Below, piece after piece: positions 1 through 8,347 of a DNA stretch of 42,363 nt. A program made the translations under genes and the position numbers. The notes under the pieces were generated by a model, which worked only from the letters and a program-made list of their open reading frames with translations, ran no database searches and was not told where the DNA came from. Source of the DNA: an uncultured bacterium (lineage in GTDB: Bacteria > Bacillota > Clostridia > Oscillospirales > Oscillospiraceae); contig CAMTMC010000020.1 in assembly GCA_947073515.1 (NCBI GenBank), positions 1-42,363 of the forward strand, given 5' to 3'. Positions within the stretch are counted from its first letter, which is position 1. Every line of letters starts with the position of its first letter.

Positions 1-190
<190 letters not shown>

Positions 191-221
191 AACCAACTAT
201 GATGATAACCGTTTTATCGCA

Positions 222-262
222 AAAAATCAACCCCTAATTGAAAAAATTTGGGGTTGATTTTT
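222..262 (-). terminator. Terminator after the lipid kinase gene
   Basis: A 13-bp perfect stem (AAAAATCAACCCC at 222-234 pairing with 250-262) is flanked by T and A runs on both strands. It lies 30 bp downstream of the lipid kinase stop codon and upstream of the groES control region. It therefore closes the long minus-strand walR unit and insulates groES. Confidence 0.88.
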
Positions 263-292
263 CTACAATTTACTTCTTGTTCACAATTTGGC

Positions 293-1240
293 TCAGAGAG
301 TGCTAAAACGCCCCTCTGAAACAGCGGCCTTCTCCCGGCTATATACGGCTCCGGCGGGGTAGAAGAAGTTGACCTTCCTGTCCGACAGGCGGACCGTGAA
401 GGAGCGGCCCCGCATCACCTCGCCGTCCACCACCGCCACAATCTCCTGGCCGCTGGAGAAGCTCACCTCCTGGCCGTGGTGCTCCAGGATCAAATGGGGA
501 TATTTTTTGTAGTTCCCCTTGGCGTACTCCCCCACCAGGCGCAGGAAGGTGAACAGGCCCACCTTCCGCACCAGGAGCATGTCCAGCACCCCGTCATCCG
601 GCATGGCCTGGGGCATGGGGTTGAAGCCCCCGCCATAGTGCCGGCCGTTGCACACGCACAGGAGGGCGGCAGACTGTTCCCGCCAGGAGATATCGCCCAT
701 CTCCACGGTCAGAGGGCGGTTGATGCCCTTCAGGAAGATATTCTCCAGGAGGGAGAGGGAGTAGGCCCCCATGCCGGAGACAAAGCGCCAGTCCTTATAC
801 CTGTGCACATCGGCGGCGATGCGGGCGTCCACCCCGGCGCACACCACGTCGATGCCCAGCTTGCCGTTGCAGTCTATCAAATCAAAGGAGGTCTGGGGGC
901 CGGCGGCCAGGGCCTCCAGGTTATAGAACAGGTCCCGGTACCGGGGCCCGAAAATTTTCAGGAAGTCGTTGCCGGTGCCCTTGGGCACATTGGTGATGGC
1001 CACGTGCTCCAGGCCCGCCGCCCCGTTGACCACCTCATTGAGGGTGCCGTCCCCGCCGCAGGCGTAGATCCGGATGGGCTCCCCGGAGGAGGCGGCCTCC
1101 TGGGTGAACCGCTGGGCGTCCCCCTCCCCGGTGGTATAGCGCCGCTGGTGGGGGAAGGACAGCTTGTCCAGCAACTCCTCCAGCTGGGGGGTGGTCTCCC
1201 GCTTGCCGGCGGCGGGGTTGATGATAAACAGATGTCTCAG
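293..1240 (-). CDS. Diacylglycerol/lipid kinase, YegS/DagK family (CTG start)
   Basis: Lipid kinase of the diacylglycerol kinase catalytic family, which phosphorylates diacylglycerol (or a related lipid) with ATP at the membrane for phospholipid recycling. The nucleotide-binding motif GGDGTLNEVVNG and the following PKGTGNDF block are both intact. The first ATG/GTG/TTG start (TTG at 1174) would delete the conserved N-terminal strand HLFIINPAAGK. The frame is open back to a TAA at 1265 and contains only a CTG at 1238-1240, 8 bases after AGGAGG, giving about 315 aa, the family's usual length. I therefore call an unusual CTG start. It is the last gene of the long walR unit, 24 bp after the gene upstream. 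The family is certain, the exact lipid substrate is not. Confidence 0.9.
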   Translation of the reverse strand: MRHLFIINPAAGKRETTPQLEELLDKLSFPHQRRYTTGEGDAQRFTQEAASSGEPIRIYACGGDGTLNEVVNGAAGLEHVAITNVPKGTGNDFLKIFGPRYRDLFYNLEALAAGPQTSFDLIDCNGKLGIDVVCAGVDARIAADVHRYKDWRFVSGMGAYSLSLLENIFLKGINRPLTVEMGDISWREQSAALLCVCNGRHYGGGFNPMPQAMPDDGVLDMLLVRKVGLFTFLRLVGEYAKGNYKKYPHLILEHHGQEVSFSSGQEIVAVVDGEVMRGRSFTVRLSDRKVNFFYPAGAVYSREKAAVSEGRFSTL

Positions 1241-1264
1241 GCCGGCCGCCTCCTTTCCTTTTTC

Positions 1265-1735
1265 TTACATCCCATCCCCGTAGAACCAGAACTCCTCTCC
1301 GTCCTCCGGGTCCCGCCAGCCCCGCTCCTCCAGGGGGCTGGCCAAATCCAGGCGGGCCAGCAGGGACTCCCCCGGGACCCGCTCCCATCCCCGGTCCCAG
1401 AAGGTCTCAAACCGCTCCGGATCATAGATCAGGATGATCTCAGCGTCGTAGAGCCGCTCCTCACACACCATGAGGAACACCTTGCAGAAGGGCAGCGCCG
1501 CCGGACGGGCCTCCATGATCTCCCGGGTCCTGTCCAACAGGGCGGACAGCAGCTGTTTCTTATCCCGGCCCCTGGGGCGGAAGTTGGAGTTCCCGTATAA
1601 ATCCAGCCACTCCTCCCGGGGGTCCTCCTCCGAGGGGCTCCACCGGGGGGTGTATTGGTGGACACGGTTTAAAACCCGGCGGAATTCCCGCCGGTAGCCC
1701 CGGTACTTCTTCCTCCGGTCCGGACCGCCCGCCAT
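1265..1735 (-). CDS. Conserved hypothetical protein, soluble
   Basis: A 156-aa protein with a very basic N-terminus (RRKKYRGYRREFRRVLNR), a tryptophan-rich middle (PRWSP, EEWLDLYGN) and an acidic C-terminus ending FWFYGDGM. No signal peptide or membrane segment is visible. It faintly resembles Firmicute DUF3916 proteins, but I am not sure of this and assign no function. The ATG at 1735 overlaps the stop of the gene upstream (TGATG) and is preceded by GGAGGAGG, so the two are translationally coupled. A GTG one codon earlier is possible. Confidence 0.75.
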   Translation of the reverse strand: MAGGPDRRKKYRGYRREFRRVLNRVHQYTPRWSPSEEDPREEWLDLYGNSNFRPRGRDKKQLLSALLDRTREIMEARPAALPFCKVFLMVCEERLYDAEIILIYDPERFETFWDRGWERVPGESLLARLDLASPLEERGWRDPEDGEEFWFYGDGM

Positions 1736-2049
1736 CACTCCGCCTCCTCCTCCAGGGCCTCAACCAGGAAGGTCACCGGACGGAAGCCGTCGTTGCAGGA
1801 GATCATAGCGGACTTGGGGTTTTTCATCCAGCCATCATAGAAGTCCCCGCCCCCGTGGGACAGGGCCAGCACAAAGGGGGACATGGTGTCCCAGGCGGAG
1901 CGGCACAGGCCCTCCGGCTGTTCCCAGCCGTTGGCGATGAACACCTGGCCCTCCTGGAGGTCACAGGCGTGCTGGATGGGGTTCTCATACCGGGCGATCA
2001 GGTCGTCGTACCGGGCCATACGCAGGACGGTAATCTTACATTTTTTCAC
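1735..2049 (-). CDS. TIGR04076 family protein
   Basis: A 104-aa protein starting MKKCKITVLR, with an EGQVFIANGWEQPEGLC block and a C-terminal SCNDGFRPVTF block. These are the landmarks of the small TIGR04076 family, whose function is unknown and whose members carry a few conserved cysteines (here C4, C49 and C85). Longer upstream starts in this frame run into the methyltransferase gene. The GTG at 2049 follows GAGGAG at good spacing and starts 10 bp after the methyltransferase stop codon. It overlaps the next gene by one base. Confidence 0.8.
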   Translation of the reverse strand: MKKCKITVLRMARYDDLIARYENPIQHACDLQEGQVFIANGWEQPEGLCRSAWDTMSPFVLALSHGGGDFYDGWMKNPKSAMISCNDGFRPVTFLVEALEEEAE

Positions 2050-2059
2050 AGCGCCCTCC

Positions 2060-3181
2060 TCATTTGATGCCGTACATGAACAGGTCGCACTTGAGCATGC
2101 CGTTATACAGCTTGCGCTTCTTGTCCGCCTTTTTGCCAAATGTCCGCTCAAACTCGGTGTGGGAGGACAGCAAAAACAGCTTCCAGCTGTCGTGGAACTT
2201 GTCCCAGGCTTTTCCGAAGGCCCGGTACAGCTCCTCCGCCTCCCGGCGCTCCATGATCCGCTCGCCGTAGGGCGGGTTGGTGACAATCCGGCCATACAGC
2301 CCGCCCCAGTGGAAGCGGGCGGCGTCGGACACCTCAAATTTCACGATATCGTCCACCTCGGCCAGCTGGGCGTTGTGCCGGGCCAAGTCCACGGCGGACC
2401 GGTCGATGTCCCCGCCCCAGATCTCATAGTCCCCGTCAAATTCCCGGTCCATGGCCTCGTCCGCCCCGGTGAGCCACAGCCCCTTGTCCAGCCAGGCCCA
2501 CTTCTGGGCGGAGAAGGACCGGTTCAGGCCGGGGGCCCGGTTTTTGGCGATGAGGGCCGCCTCAATGGGGATGGTGCCTGAGCCGCAGAAGGGGTCGCAC
2601 AGGGGGTCCCGGCCCCTGTACCGGGACAGGAGCACCAGCCCGGCGGCCAGCGTCTCCCGCAGGGGGGCGGCCACCCCCTGGGCCCGGTAGCCCCGCTTGT
2701 GCAGGCCGGGGCCGGAGGTGTCCAGCATCAGGGCGGCCTCGTCCCCCATGATAGAGAACTGCACCTGGTACAGCGCCCCGGTCTCCGGCAGGGTGTTCAG
2801 CTGGTACTGTTCCCCCAGCTTGGCGGCGATGGCCTTCTTCACAATGGACTGGCAGGCGGGCACCGAGTGGAGGGCGGAGTCCAGACAGTGCCCCTTCACC
2901 GGGAACTGGCCGTCCCGGGGGATGAAATCCCCCCAGGGGAGGGCTTTCGTCCCCTCAAACAGGGCGTCGAAGTCCCGGGCCGGGAAGGTCCCCAGCAAAA
3001 GAAGCACCCGCTCGCCGGTACGGATATTCAGGTTGAGCCGTATCAAATCGGCGGGGGATCCCCCGCACAGCACCCGGCCGTTTTCCGCCTTCACCTGGGG
3101 CAGGCCCAGACGGCGGATCTCATCGGCGCAGACCCCCTCCAGGCCAAACAGGGTGGGGATAGTGAATTGTAAATCTGACAT
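2060..3181 (-). CDS. THUMP-domain 23S rRNA (guanine-N2) methyltransferase, RlmL/YpsC-like
   Basis: A 373-aa SAM-dependent RNA methyltransferase. Residues 1-60 form the ferredoxin-like N-terminus and about 60-160 the THUMP RNA-binding domain. The Rossmann methyltransferase domain follows, with motif I DPFCGSGTIPIEAAL (196-210) and catalytic NPPYG (302-306), typical of N2-guanine methylation of RNA. Length fits the single-domain Firmicute YpsC type rather than the fused E. coli RlmKL. The start ATG at 3181 follows AGGAGAATCTC. It lies 40 bp downstream of murI in the same unit. The exact target base is inferred from the family. Confidence 0.9.
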   Translation of the reverse strand: MSDLQFTIPTLFGLEGVCADEIRRLGLPQVKAENGRVLCGGSPADLIRLNLNIRTGERVLLLLGTFPARDFDALFEGTKALPWGDFIPRDGQFPVKGHCLDSALHSVPACQSIVKKAIAAKLGEQYQLNTLPETGALYQVQFSIMGDEAALMLDTSGPGLHKRGYRAQGVAAPLRETLAAGLVLLSRYRGRDPLCDPFCGSGTIPIEAALIAKNRAPGLNRSFSAQKWAWLDKGLWLTGADEAMDREFDGDYEIWGGDIDRSAVDLARHNAQLAEVDDIVKFEVSDAARFHWGGLYGRIVTNPPYGERIMERREAEELYRAFGKAWDKFHDSWKLFLLSSHTEFERTFGKKADKKRKLYNGMLKCDLFMYGIK

Positions 3182-3221
3182 GAGATTCTCCTTTGTATGG
3201 CGGCCCGTAGCCAGGCCGTCT

Positions 3222-4043
3222 CTATAAAATCTCCATGGGCGGGTAAAATTCCACGGAATTGACCCGCTCCAGCCCCACCTGGCGGGCCCGGAGGGCGTAC
3301 TCCTCCACGTCCCCGGTGGTGTAGATGGTCAGCCCCCCCGGCTTTCCCGTCTCGTTTTTCAGGCCCCGGCGCTCCAAATCCGCCTTCAGCCCCCGGGCCA
3401 TCTCCTCCGCAGGGTCGATGAGGGGCAGGCCGGGGAACAGCCGGTGGATGCTGCCGGTCACCAGGGGGTAGTGGGTGCAGCCCAGGACACAGCACTGGAT
3501 TTTCTCCCGCTCCACCATGGGGCCCAGCTCCAGGCGCAGGCTTTTCTCCACCTCCGCCATCCCCCGGGGGTCACCCAGGCTGTGCTCCACCAGCTTGGCC
3601 AGGTCGGGGCTGCCGCAGCTCAATACCACCAGCCGCTCCGGCCCCCGCTCCTTGATCTTTTTGGGGTAGATCCGGGTATTGTGGGTAAAGACGGTGGAGA
3701 TCACCCCCACCTTCTCCACGTCCAGCCCGGCCACCGCGTCCGCCCCCGCCTGGACGGCGTTGATGGCGGGACAGGACACTGTGTCCGCGCACCGGTCCAT
3801 GACGCAGGAGATGGTGTTGCAGGCCACCAGCAGGGCCTTCACCTCCCGCTCCTCCATAAAACGGAACATATACCGGGCCATGGCCACGATCTTTTCCTCG
3901 CTGTGGTTGCCGTATGGGATATGGGCCCCGTCGCCGAAGTAGATCAAATCCTCCCCCGGCAGCAGCCGCTGAACCTGCCGGGCCACGCTGTAGCCCCCGA
4001 TTCCAGAGTCCAGAACCCCGATGGGGCTGGTTTTGTCTGACAT
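3222..4043 (-). CDS. murI: Glutamate racemase
   Basis: A cofactor-independent racemase making D-glutamate for peptidoglycan. Both catalytic cysteines are present: C75 in VACNT and C189 in GCTHYPL. The N-terminal GVLDSGIGG and the GDGAHIPYG motif also fit. At 273 aa it has full length. The start ATG follows AAGGAGATATCT. It lies directly downstream of the WalRK signalling genes, joining cell-wall sensing to supply of a wall precursor. Confidence 0.96.
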   Translation of the reverse strand: MSDKTSPIGVLDSGIGGYSVARQVQRLLPGEDLIYFGDGAHIPYGNHSEEKIVAMARYMFRFMEEREVKALLVACNTISCVMDRCADTVSCPAINAVQAGADAVAGLDVEKVGVISTVFTHNTRIYPKKIKERGPERLVVLSCGSPDLAKLVEHSLGDPRGMAEVEKSLRLELGPMVEREKIQCCVLGCTHYPLVTGSIHRLFPGLPLIDPAEEMARGLKADLERRGLKNETGKPGGLTIYTTGDVEEYALRARQVGLERVNSVEFYPPMEIL

Positions 4044-4081
4044 AGATATCTCCTTACCGGGCCAGGGCCCTGAACGAAATA

Positions 4082-4106
4082 GGGAGCGGCGGGGCCGCCC
4101 CCTACA
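4082..4106. repeat. Short palindromic repeat between yycI and murI
   Basis: The 85-bp gap between yycI and murI holds a GC-rich hairpin (GGCGG-GG-CCGCC) next to CCCCCTACA. Read on the minus strand it begins TGTAGGGGGCGG, close to the TGTAGGGGCGG end of the larger palindromic repeat at 31571-31647. It may be a degenerate relative of that element. No promoter is evident in this gap. Confidence 0.45.
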
Positions 4107-4128
4107 AGATATGTCCCGACAGGGCCCC

Positions 4129-4941
4129 TCAGGACACCCGGCTCACCTGGCCGGTCACCAGATCCAGCTGATAGGCCCCGGTGTCGGTCCTCACCCGCCA
4201 CACCGGGGTGAGGGTCATGGGCCCGGACAGGGAGGCCGCGCTCGAGTAGCCCGGTTCCACCCCGTCCACCTGGTTGCACACGTCGCCCAGGGCGCCCACC
4301 CCGTTGAGAAAGCCGATCAGGCCGGTGGCGATCGTGATGGTCCTACGGCTGGTGTCTACAGCCGGCGGGCCGGCCAGCCGCCGCCCGGAGAGGATAGCCG
4401 CCCCCTCCCCCTGGCAGATCAGGGTGACCTGCTGGTCAAACAGCGGAACCCCATCCCAGAATTGGCGGAAGGTCAGCGCCTCCCCCTCCTCCTCCAGCAG
4501 CTCCCCCTGGATCCCCAGCCGCTCCAGCAGGGCCAGGGCCCCGGCGGCCCGGTCCTCCCCCAGGGGGAAGGCGGACGCCTCCAGCTGGGCGGAAAAGGAG
4601 CCGTCACTGTGGAACTGGATGGAGCCGCTGCCGTTGAAGCAGCGGTAGACCTCGCCGCCCCGGGCCTCCACCTGGACGGGCCCGCCCAGCAGGGCGGCGG
4701 CCCCCCGCTCCTCCCCCGCCAGGTCCCGCTCCACCACCTGGGGGAGCAGGTCCACTGACTTGGGGATCAGCCCCTCGTCCACCTGGACGCCCCGGTCCCG
4801 GAGATAACTGATCGCCTCCTCCCGGGCCTGGCCCTCCTGGCGGCTGGTCTGGAACATCTGCCCCAGCACGAAGGCCAGCAGGCACAGGTTTGTGAGTACA
4901 AGGATCATCAGGATGATATTTTTCAGCTTTGTCCACGGCAT
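4129..4941 (-). CDS. yycI: YycI-like membrane-anchored WalRK accessory protein
   Basis: A 270-aa protein with a cytoplasmic basic start (MPWTKLKN), one membrane segment at about residues 8-28 (IILMILVLTNLCLLAFVLG) and a large extracellular part. In Bacillus, YycI and YycH sit in the membrane and modulate the WalK kinase. The assignment rests on topology and on position right after yycH in a walRK cluster, since these proteins diverge strongly in sequence. The ATG at 4941 lies 2 bp after the yycH stop, with a GGGGAGG site inside the yycH end. Longer upstream starts only extend through yycH in another frame. Confidence 0.82.
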   Translation of the reverse strand: MPWTKLKNIILMILVLTNLCLLAFVLGQMFQTSRQEGQAREEAISYLRDRGVQVDEGLIPKSVDLLPQVVERDLAGEERGAAALLGGPVQVEARGGEVYRCFNGSGSIQFHSDGSFSAQLEASAFPLGEDRAAGALALLERLGIQGELLEEEGEALTFRQFWDGVPLFDQQVTLICQGEGAAILSGRRLAGPPAVDTSRRTITIATGLIGFLNGVGALGDVCNQVDGVEPGYSSAASLSGPMTLTPVWRVRTDTGAYQLDLVTGQVSRVS

Positions 4942-4943
4942 GG

Positions 4944-6284
4944 CTATCCCTCCCCGGCCCCGCTGTCCCGGGCCGACCAGCCGGCGGACAGGATATCCCC
5001 GCCGGCGTCCGTGTAGGTCAGCAGCAGCTCCTCCCCGGCCAGGCCCTTGGCCGTCAGGGCGGCGGCGGCCTGTCTGGGGGGCAGCACCAGCGAGGGGGCG
5101 CCCGCCGAGGCATAGGCCCGGAACCGCAGGACAAATTGAACCACCGCCCCGTCCCGGACCTGAAAGCTGGCGGCGCTCCCCCCGTCCAGATGGACGGGCA
5201 GGCCGTTGAGGCTGTATCCAAAGTCGATGTCCCACCCGCCCGGGACAGGCAGGGCGGAGATGAGGTAGAGCCGGGCCTCCCCGCACCGGGGCAGCAGGGC
5301 CGCCGCCGCCAGCTGGCGGCAGGCCTCCACGCTCTCCGTCAGGGCGCCGCCCCCCTCCCGGTCCGCCACCGGGTAGCGGCCGCTGTCCTCCCCCGCTGTG
5401 TACAGAAGGACGCCCCGGTCGGACAGGCGCACGTTGTCATCCCCGCTGCGGGCCACCTGCTCGCCGGCGGAGTAAAAGCTGGTGGAGTTGAGGGAGAAGC
5501 CCAGATCCCCCACAATCTCCTCCAGTGTCCCCTGCCCGCCGGTCACCGGGTTGGATGCGGTGTAGGTCCCCGGGGCGGGCGCCGCCGCCGGAAGAAGGGT
5601 GTCCGGCTCCAGGGCCTCGTACAGCTCTGACTCGAAGGCAAAAAACGTGCCGTTACCTGTCATGCCGGAGAGGGTCCCGGCCAGGGCCTGGGCGTCCACC
5701 ACCTGGGACTGGCAGCAGTAATAGCCGCCGTCCTCCTCGCTCCGGTAGTACAGGGCCACCCCCTCCTCCTGGACGGTGAGGACCAGCTTACGGGCCACCG
5801 TGTCCAGCCGGCTCACGCCGCCGGACAGCCAATTTGTCAATACGGAGATGGGCATCTCCCCTTGGAAGTCCATATATATCCCCAGGGAGGCGGTGAGGGC
5901 CTGTTCCCACTCCTCCCGGCTGACCGCCCGGGGCGTCCCGGCGCTGGACAGGGTCTCCGCCAGGGGACCGGCCACCTGGCGGAACAGGGCCTCGCAGGCG
6001 GCCTGGTCGTACTGCACGCCGTACCGCTCCCCTTGCCCGCCGGGGAGCTCAGGGCCCTCCCCGCCGGGCAGGTTTACCGCCATGGCCATGGGAAGGGCGG
6101 CCCCCACCCGCTCCCCGCTCTGGCTCTGCCCGGGGGATGCCTGGGTGCGCTCCTCCCGGAACAGGCCCCGGAAGGGGCCCAGCAGCTGGGTCTGGGCGGC
6201 CAGCCACAGGGCGGAGCAGATCAGCAGGACGATGAGGCCGTCCTTCAACAGCTCAATGGTACGGCGCCTCTTACTGTTTCTCAT
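4944..6284 (-). CDS. yycH: YycH-like membrane-anchored WalRK accessory protein
   Basis: A 446-aa protein with a basic N-terminus (MRNSKRRRTIELLKDG), one membrane segment at about residues 15-32 and a long extracellular region. This matches YycH, the second auxiliary regulator of WalK. The start overlaps the 3' end of walK by 14 bp and the stop is 2 bp from yycI, so the three genes are coupled. The identification comes from gene order and topology rather than from a sharp motif. Confidence 0.83.
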   Translation of the reverse strand: MRNSKRRRTIELLKDGLIVLLICSALWLAAQTQLLGPFRGLFREERTQASPGQSQSGERVGAALPMAMAVNLPGGEGPELPGGQGERYGVQYDQAACEALFRQVAGPLAETLSSAGTPRAVSREEWEQALTASLGIYMDFQGEMPISVLTNWLSGGVSRLDTVARKLVLTVQEEGVALYYRSEEDGGYYCCQSQVVDAQALAGTLSGMTGNGTFFAFESELYEALEPDTLLPAAAPAPGTYTASNPVTGGQGTLEEIVGDLGFSLNSTSFYSAGEQVARSGDDNVRLSDRGVLLYTAGEDSGRYPVADREGGGALTESVEACRQLAAAALLPRCGEARLYLISALPVPGGWDIDFGYSLNGLPVHLDGGSAASFQVRDGAVVQFVLRFRAYASAGAPSLVLPPRQAAAALTAKGLAGEELLLTYTDAGGDILSAGWSARDSGAGEG

Positions 6285-8052
6285 GGCCAGGCCCCTCGAT
6301 CCTCAGCTCCAGCTTGACGGCCAGGCCAGGCCCCCGCTTGTCCAGCAGGGCCAGCCTGCCGCCGTGCCGGTCCACAATCTCCTTGGCGATGGACAGGCCC
6401 AGGCCAGTGCCGCCGGACTGGCGGGAGCGGGCCTTGTCCACCCGGTAAAACCGCTCAAAAATCCGGGGGCGGTCCTCCTCCGGGATGCCGATGCCGTCGT
6501 CGTTGACCACCAGCCACACCCGGCCGCCCTTCCGGCCGGCCACGATGTCGATGTGTCCCCCGTCGGGGGTGTATTTGATGGAGTTGGACACGATGTTCAT
6601 CATCACCTGGACCACCCGCTCCCGGTCGGCCACAATCTCCGGCAGGCCGGGCTCCATATCCAGCTCCAGGGTATGGCTGTGGCGCTGGGCCTCCATGTAG
6701 ACGGCGTTGTACAGGTCCCGCACCACGGTCTCAAAGGAGAAGCGGGACAGCTTCAGCTCGTCCCGGTTGGAGTCAAAGCGGGACAGGGTGAGCAGGTCCT
6801 GGACGATGTGGACCATCCGCTCGCTCTCGTTGAGGATGACCCCCAGGAATTTGTTCTCCATCTCCGGGGGCAGCTCCCCCACGTTGTCCTGCAACGTCTC
6901 GGCGTAGGAGTGGATATTGGTCAAGGGGGTGCGCAGCTCGTGGGAGACGTTGGCCACAAACTCCCGGCGCATCTCCTCATCCTTCCGCTGCTGGGTCACG
7001 TCGTGGAGGACCACCAGGGCGCCCCCGCCGGGCTGCCCCCGGTCAAAGGGGGCCAGCAGCAGCTGAAGAAAGCTGTCCCGCACCTGCCGCTCCCCCTCCA
7101 GGTGGTCGGGGACGGCCAGCACCTGGTCCAGGGGCGCGATATCCCCAAAGAGCTGTTCGTAGGTGGTATCCGGGCCGATGGCCTGGCGGAGCATCCGGGC
7201 GGCGGCGGGGTTGGAGTGGCTCACCCCTCCCTCCCGGGAGAAGGCCACCACGCCGTCGGTCATATGCAGAAACAGGGTGTCCAGCTTATTGCGCTCGTTC
7301 TCCACCTGGCGGATGGTGTCCTGGAGCTGGCCCGCCATGTCGTTGAAGGTGTCGGTCAGCACGCCGATCTCATCCTGGGAGACCACTTCGATCCTCCGGG
7401 AGAAGTCCCGCTCCGCCACCCGCATGGCCCCCTCAGTCAGCTTCTGGATGGGGGTCACGATGGTCTTGGACAGCAGGAAGGACAGCAGGATGGAGATCAG
7501 CAGGCCGAAAATCAGCGCCTCCACAATGAGGACAAACATCTGATTGGTCAGGTTGTTCACCGTGGCCTTGTTGTCCAGGATATAGATGATATAGGCCTCC
7601 TCCCCCCGGTGGATGGGGACGGCCAGATCCATATAGTCCAGGGCCAGGTTGCTCTCGTCCCCCACCTGGCCGGTCTCCAGGCCGGTATTCAGGACAAAGA
7701 GAAGGTTCTCTGTGTAGTTCAGCTGGGGCTCCTCCCCCTCGGGGGCGTTGAGGCACACGCCGTTGCCGTCCAGGATGTACAGCCTGCGGTTGCGGTCGTC
7801 CACCCCCAGCTCGCCCAGGTAGGCGTCCAGCACCTGGGACAGCATCGCCACGCCGTCCTCCTCCCCCTCGGTCTGGGTGGTCAGGTCATGGTAGAGGAGG
7901 GGGTCGTCAAAGACTTCGGACATCTGGGTATAGAAGTCCACCAGGTAGAAGGCCGTGACGGAGTTGATGAGGAACGCCCCTACTACTAGCATCAGGGACA
8001 AAATCAGCAAAACCATAATCATGACCAGTTTCATGTGGAGGCTACGGAGCAT
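6271..8052 (-). CDS. walK: Sensor histidine kinase WalK
   Basis: A 593-aa membrane kinase. TM1 lies at about 8-30, an extracellular sensor region at 31-170, TM2 at 172-195, HAMP at 196-250 and a PAS-like domain at about 255-355. The dimerisation box NVSHELRTPLTN carries the phospho-accepting H371. The ATPase domain has the N box (NIVSNSIKYTPDGG), G1 (NDDGIGIPEED) and G2 (GGTGLGLSIAKEI). It controls cell-wall metabolism with WalR. I chose the ATG at 8052, which follows GAGGAGG, because upstream starts as far as 8160 extend into a palindrome-rich non-coding stretch and would add a tail lacking hydrophobicity. Confidence 0.95.
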   Translation of the reverse strand: MLRSLHMKLVMIMVLLILSLMLVVGAFLINSVTAFYLVDFYTQMSEVFDDPLLYHDLTTQTEGEEDGVAMLSQVLDAYLGELGVDDRNRRLYILDGNGVCLNAPEGEEPQLNYTENLLFVLNTGLETGQVGDESNLALDYMDLAVPIHRGEEAYIIYILDNKATVNNLTNQMFVLIVEALIFGLLISILLSFLLSKTIVTPIQKLTEGAMRVAERDFSRRIEVVSQDEIGVLTDTFNDMAGQLQDTIRQVENERNKLDTLFLHMTDGVVAFSREGGVSHSNPAAARMLRQAIGPDTTYEQLFGDIAPLDQVLAVPDHLEGERQVRDSFLQLLLAPFDRGQPGGGALVVLHDVTQQRKDEEMRREFVANVSHELRTPLTNIHSYAETLQDNVGELPPEMENKFLGVILNESERMVHIVQDLLTLSRFDSNRDELKLSRFSFETVVRDLYNAVYMEAQRHSHTLELDMEPGLPEIVADRERVVQVMMNIVSNSIKYTPDGGHIDIVAGRKGGRVWLVVNDDGIGIPEEDRPRIFERFYRVDKARSRQSGGTGLGLSIAKEIVDRHGGRLALLDKRGPGLAVKLELRIEGPGHEKQ

Positions 8053-8347
8053 AAGGGACCTCCTCTCATATATGTAAGGGCGGATCGGGTCCGCCAGGGG
8101 TTCGCCGTCTGCGGACGGCGTGGGGGTTTCGCCGCTCCGGCGGCGAGTTTCTTTTCCCACGTGGGAAAAGAAACCAAAAGGACGCTTAGAAACCCATGGT
8201 TTCTAAGGACTTCCTTTGGCAATCTCCTGAGATCTTGCGCCGGTTGGCCGGCGCGGTTCCTCTCCGAAGTATTCGTATCCCCGCCCGCTGCCGCTCCCCA
8301 ACGCAAACCCGCAGGTCTGTACGCTGGAATATCACGCGCCTCGGGGG
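8053..8347. repeat. Palindrome-rich spacer between walR and walK
   Basis: This 295-bp gap inside an otherwise tightly packed gene cluster contains no supported gene. It holds a perfect 28-bp palindrome at 8147-8174 (centre CCCACGTGGG) and a 10-bp perfect stem with a 3-base loop at 8185-8207 (arms CTTAGAAACC and GGTTTCTAAG). GC-rich hairpins lie near 8104-8120 and 8237-8253. No T run follows these stems on the minus strand, so a plain terminator is unlikely. It looks like an inserted intergenic repeat or a structured mRNA spacer. Confidence 0.7.

Noticed and set aside
298..306. A second CIRCE half-site (GAGTGCTAA) near the kinase stop codon
   Set aside because: The opposite arm is poorly matched (about 5 of 9 bases) and it lies inside coding sequence with no promoter for it to control.
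5776..7989. Very long plus-strand frame opposite walK
   Set aside because: Antisense shadow of GC-rich third codon positions; the translation is rich in H, Q, G and V and has no family features, while walK is certain.
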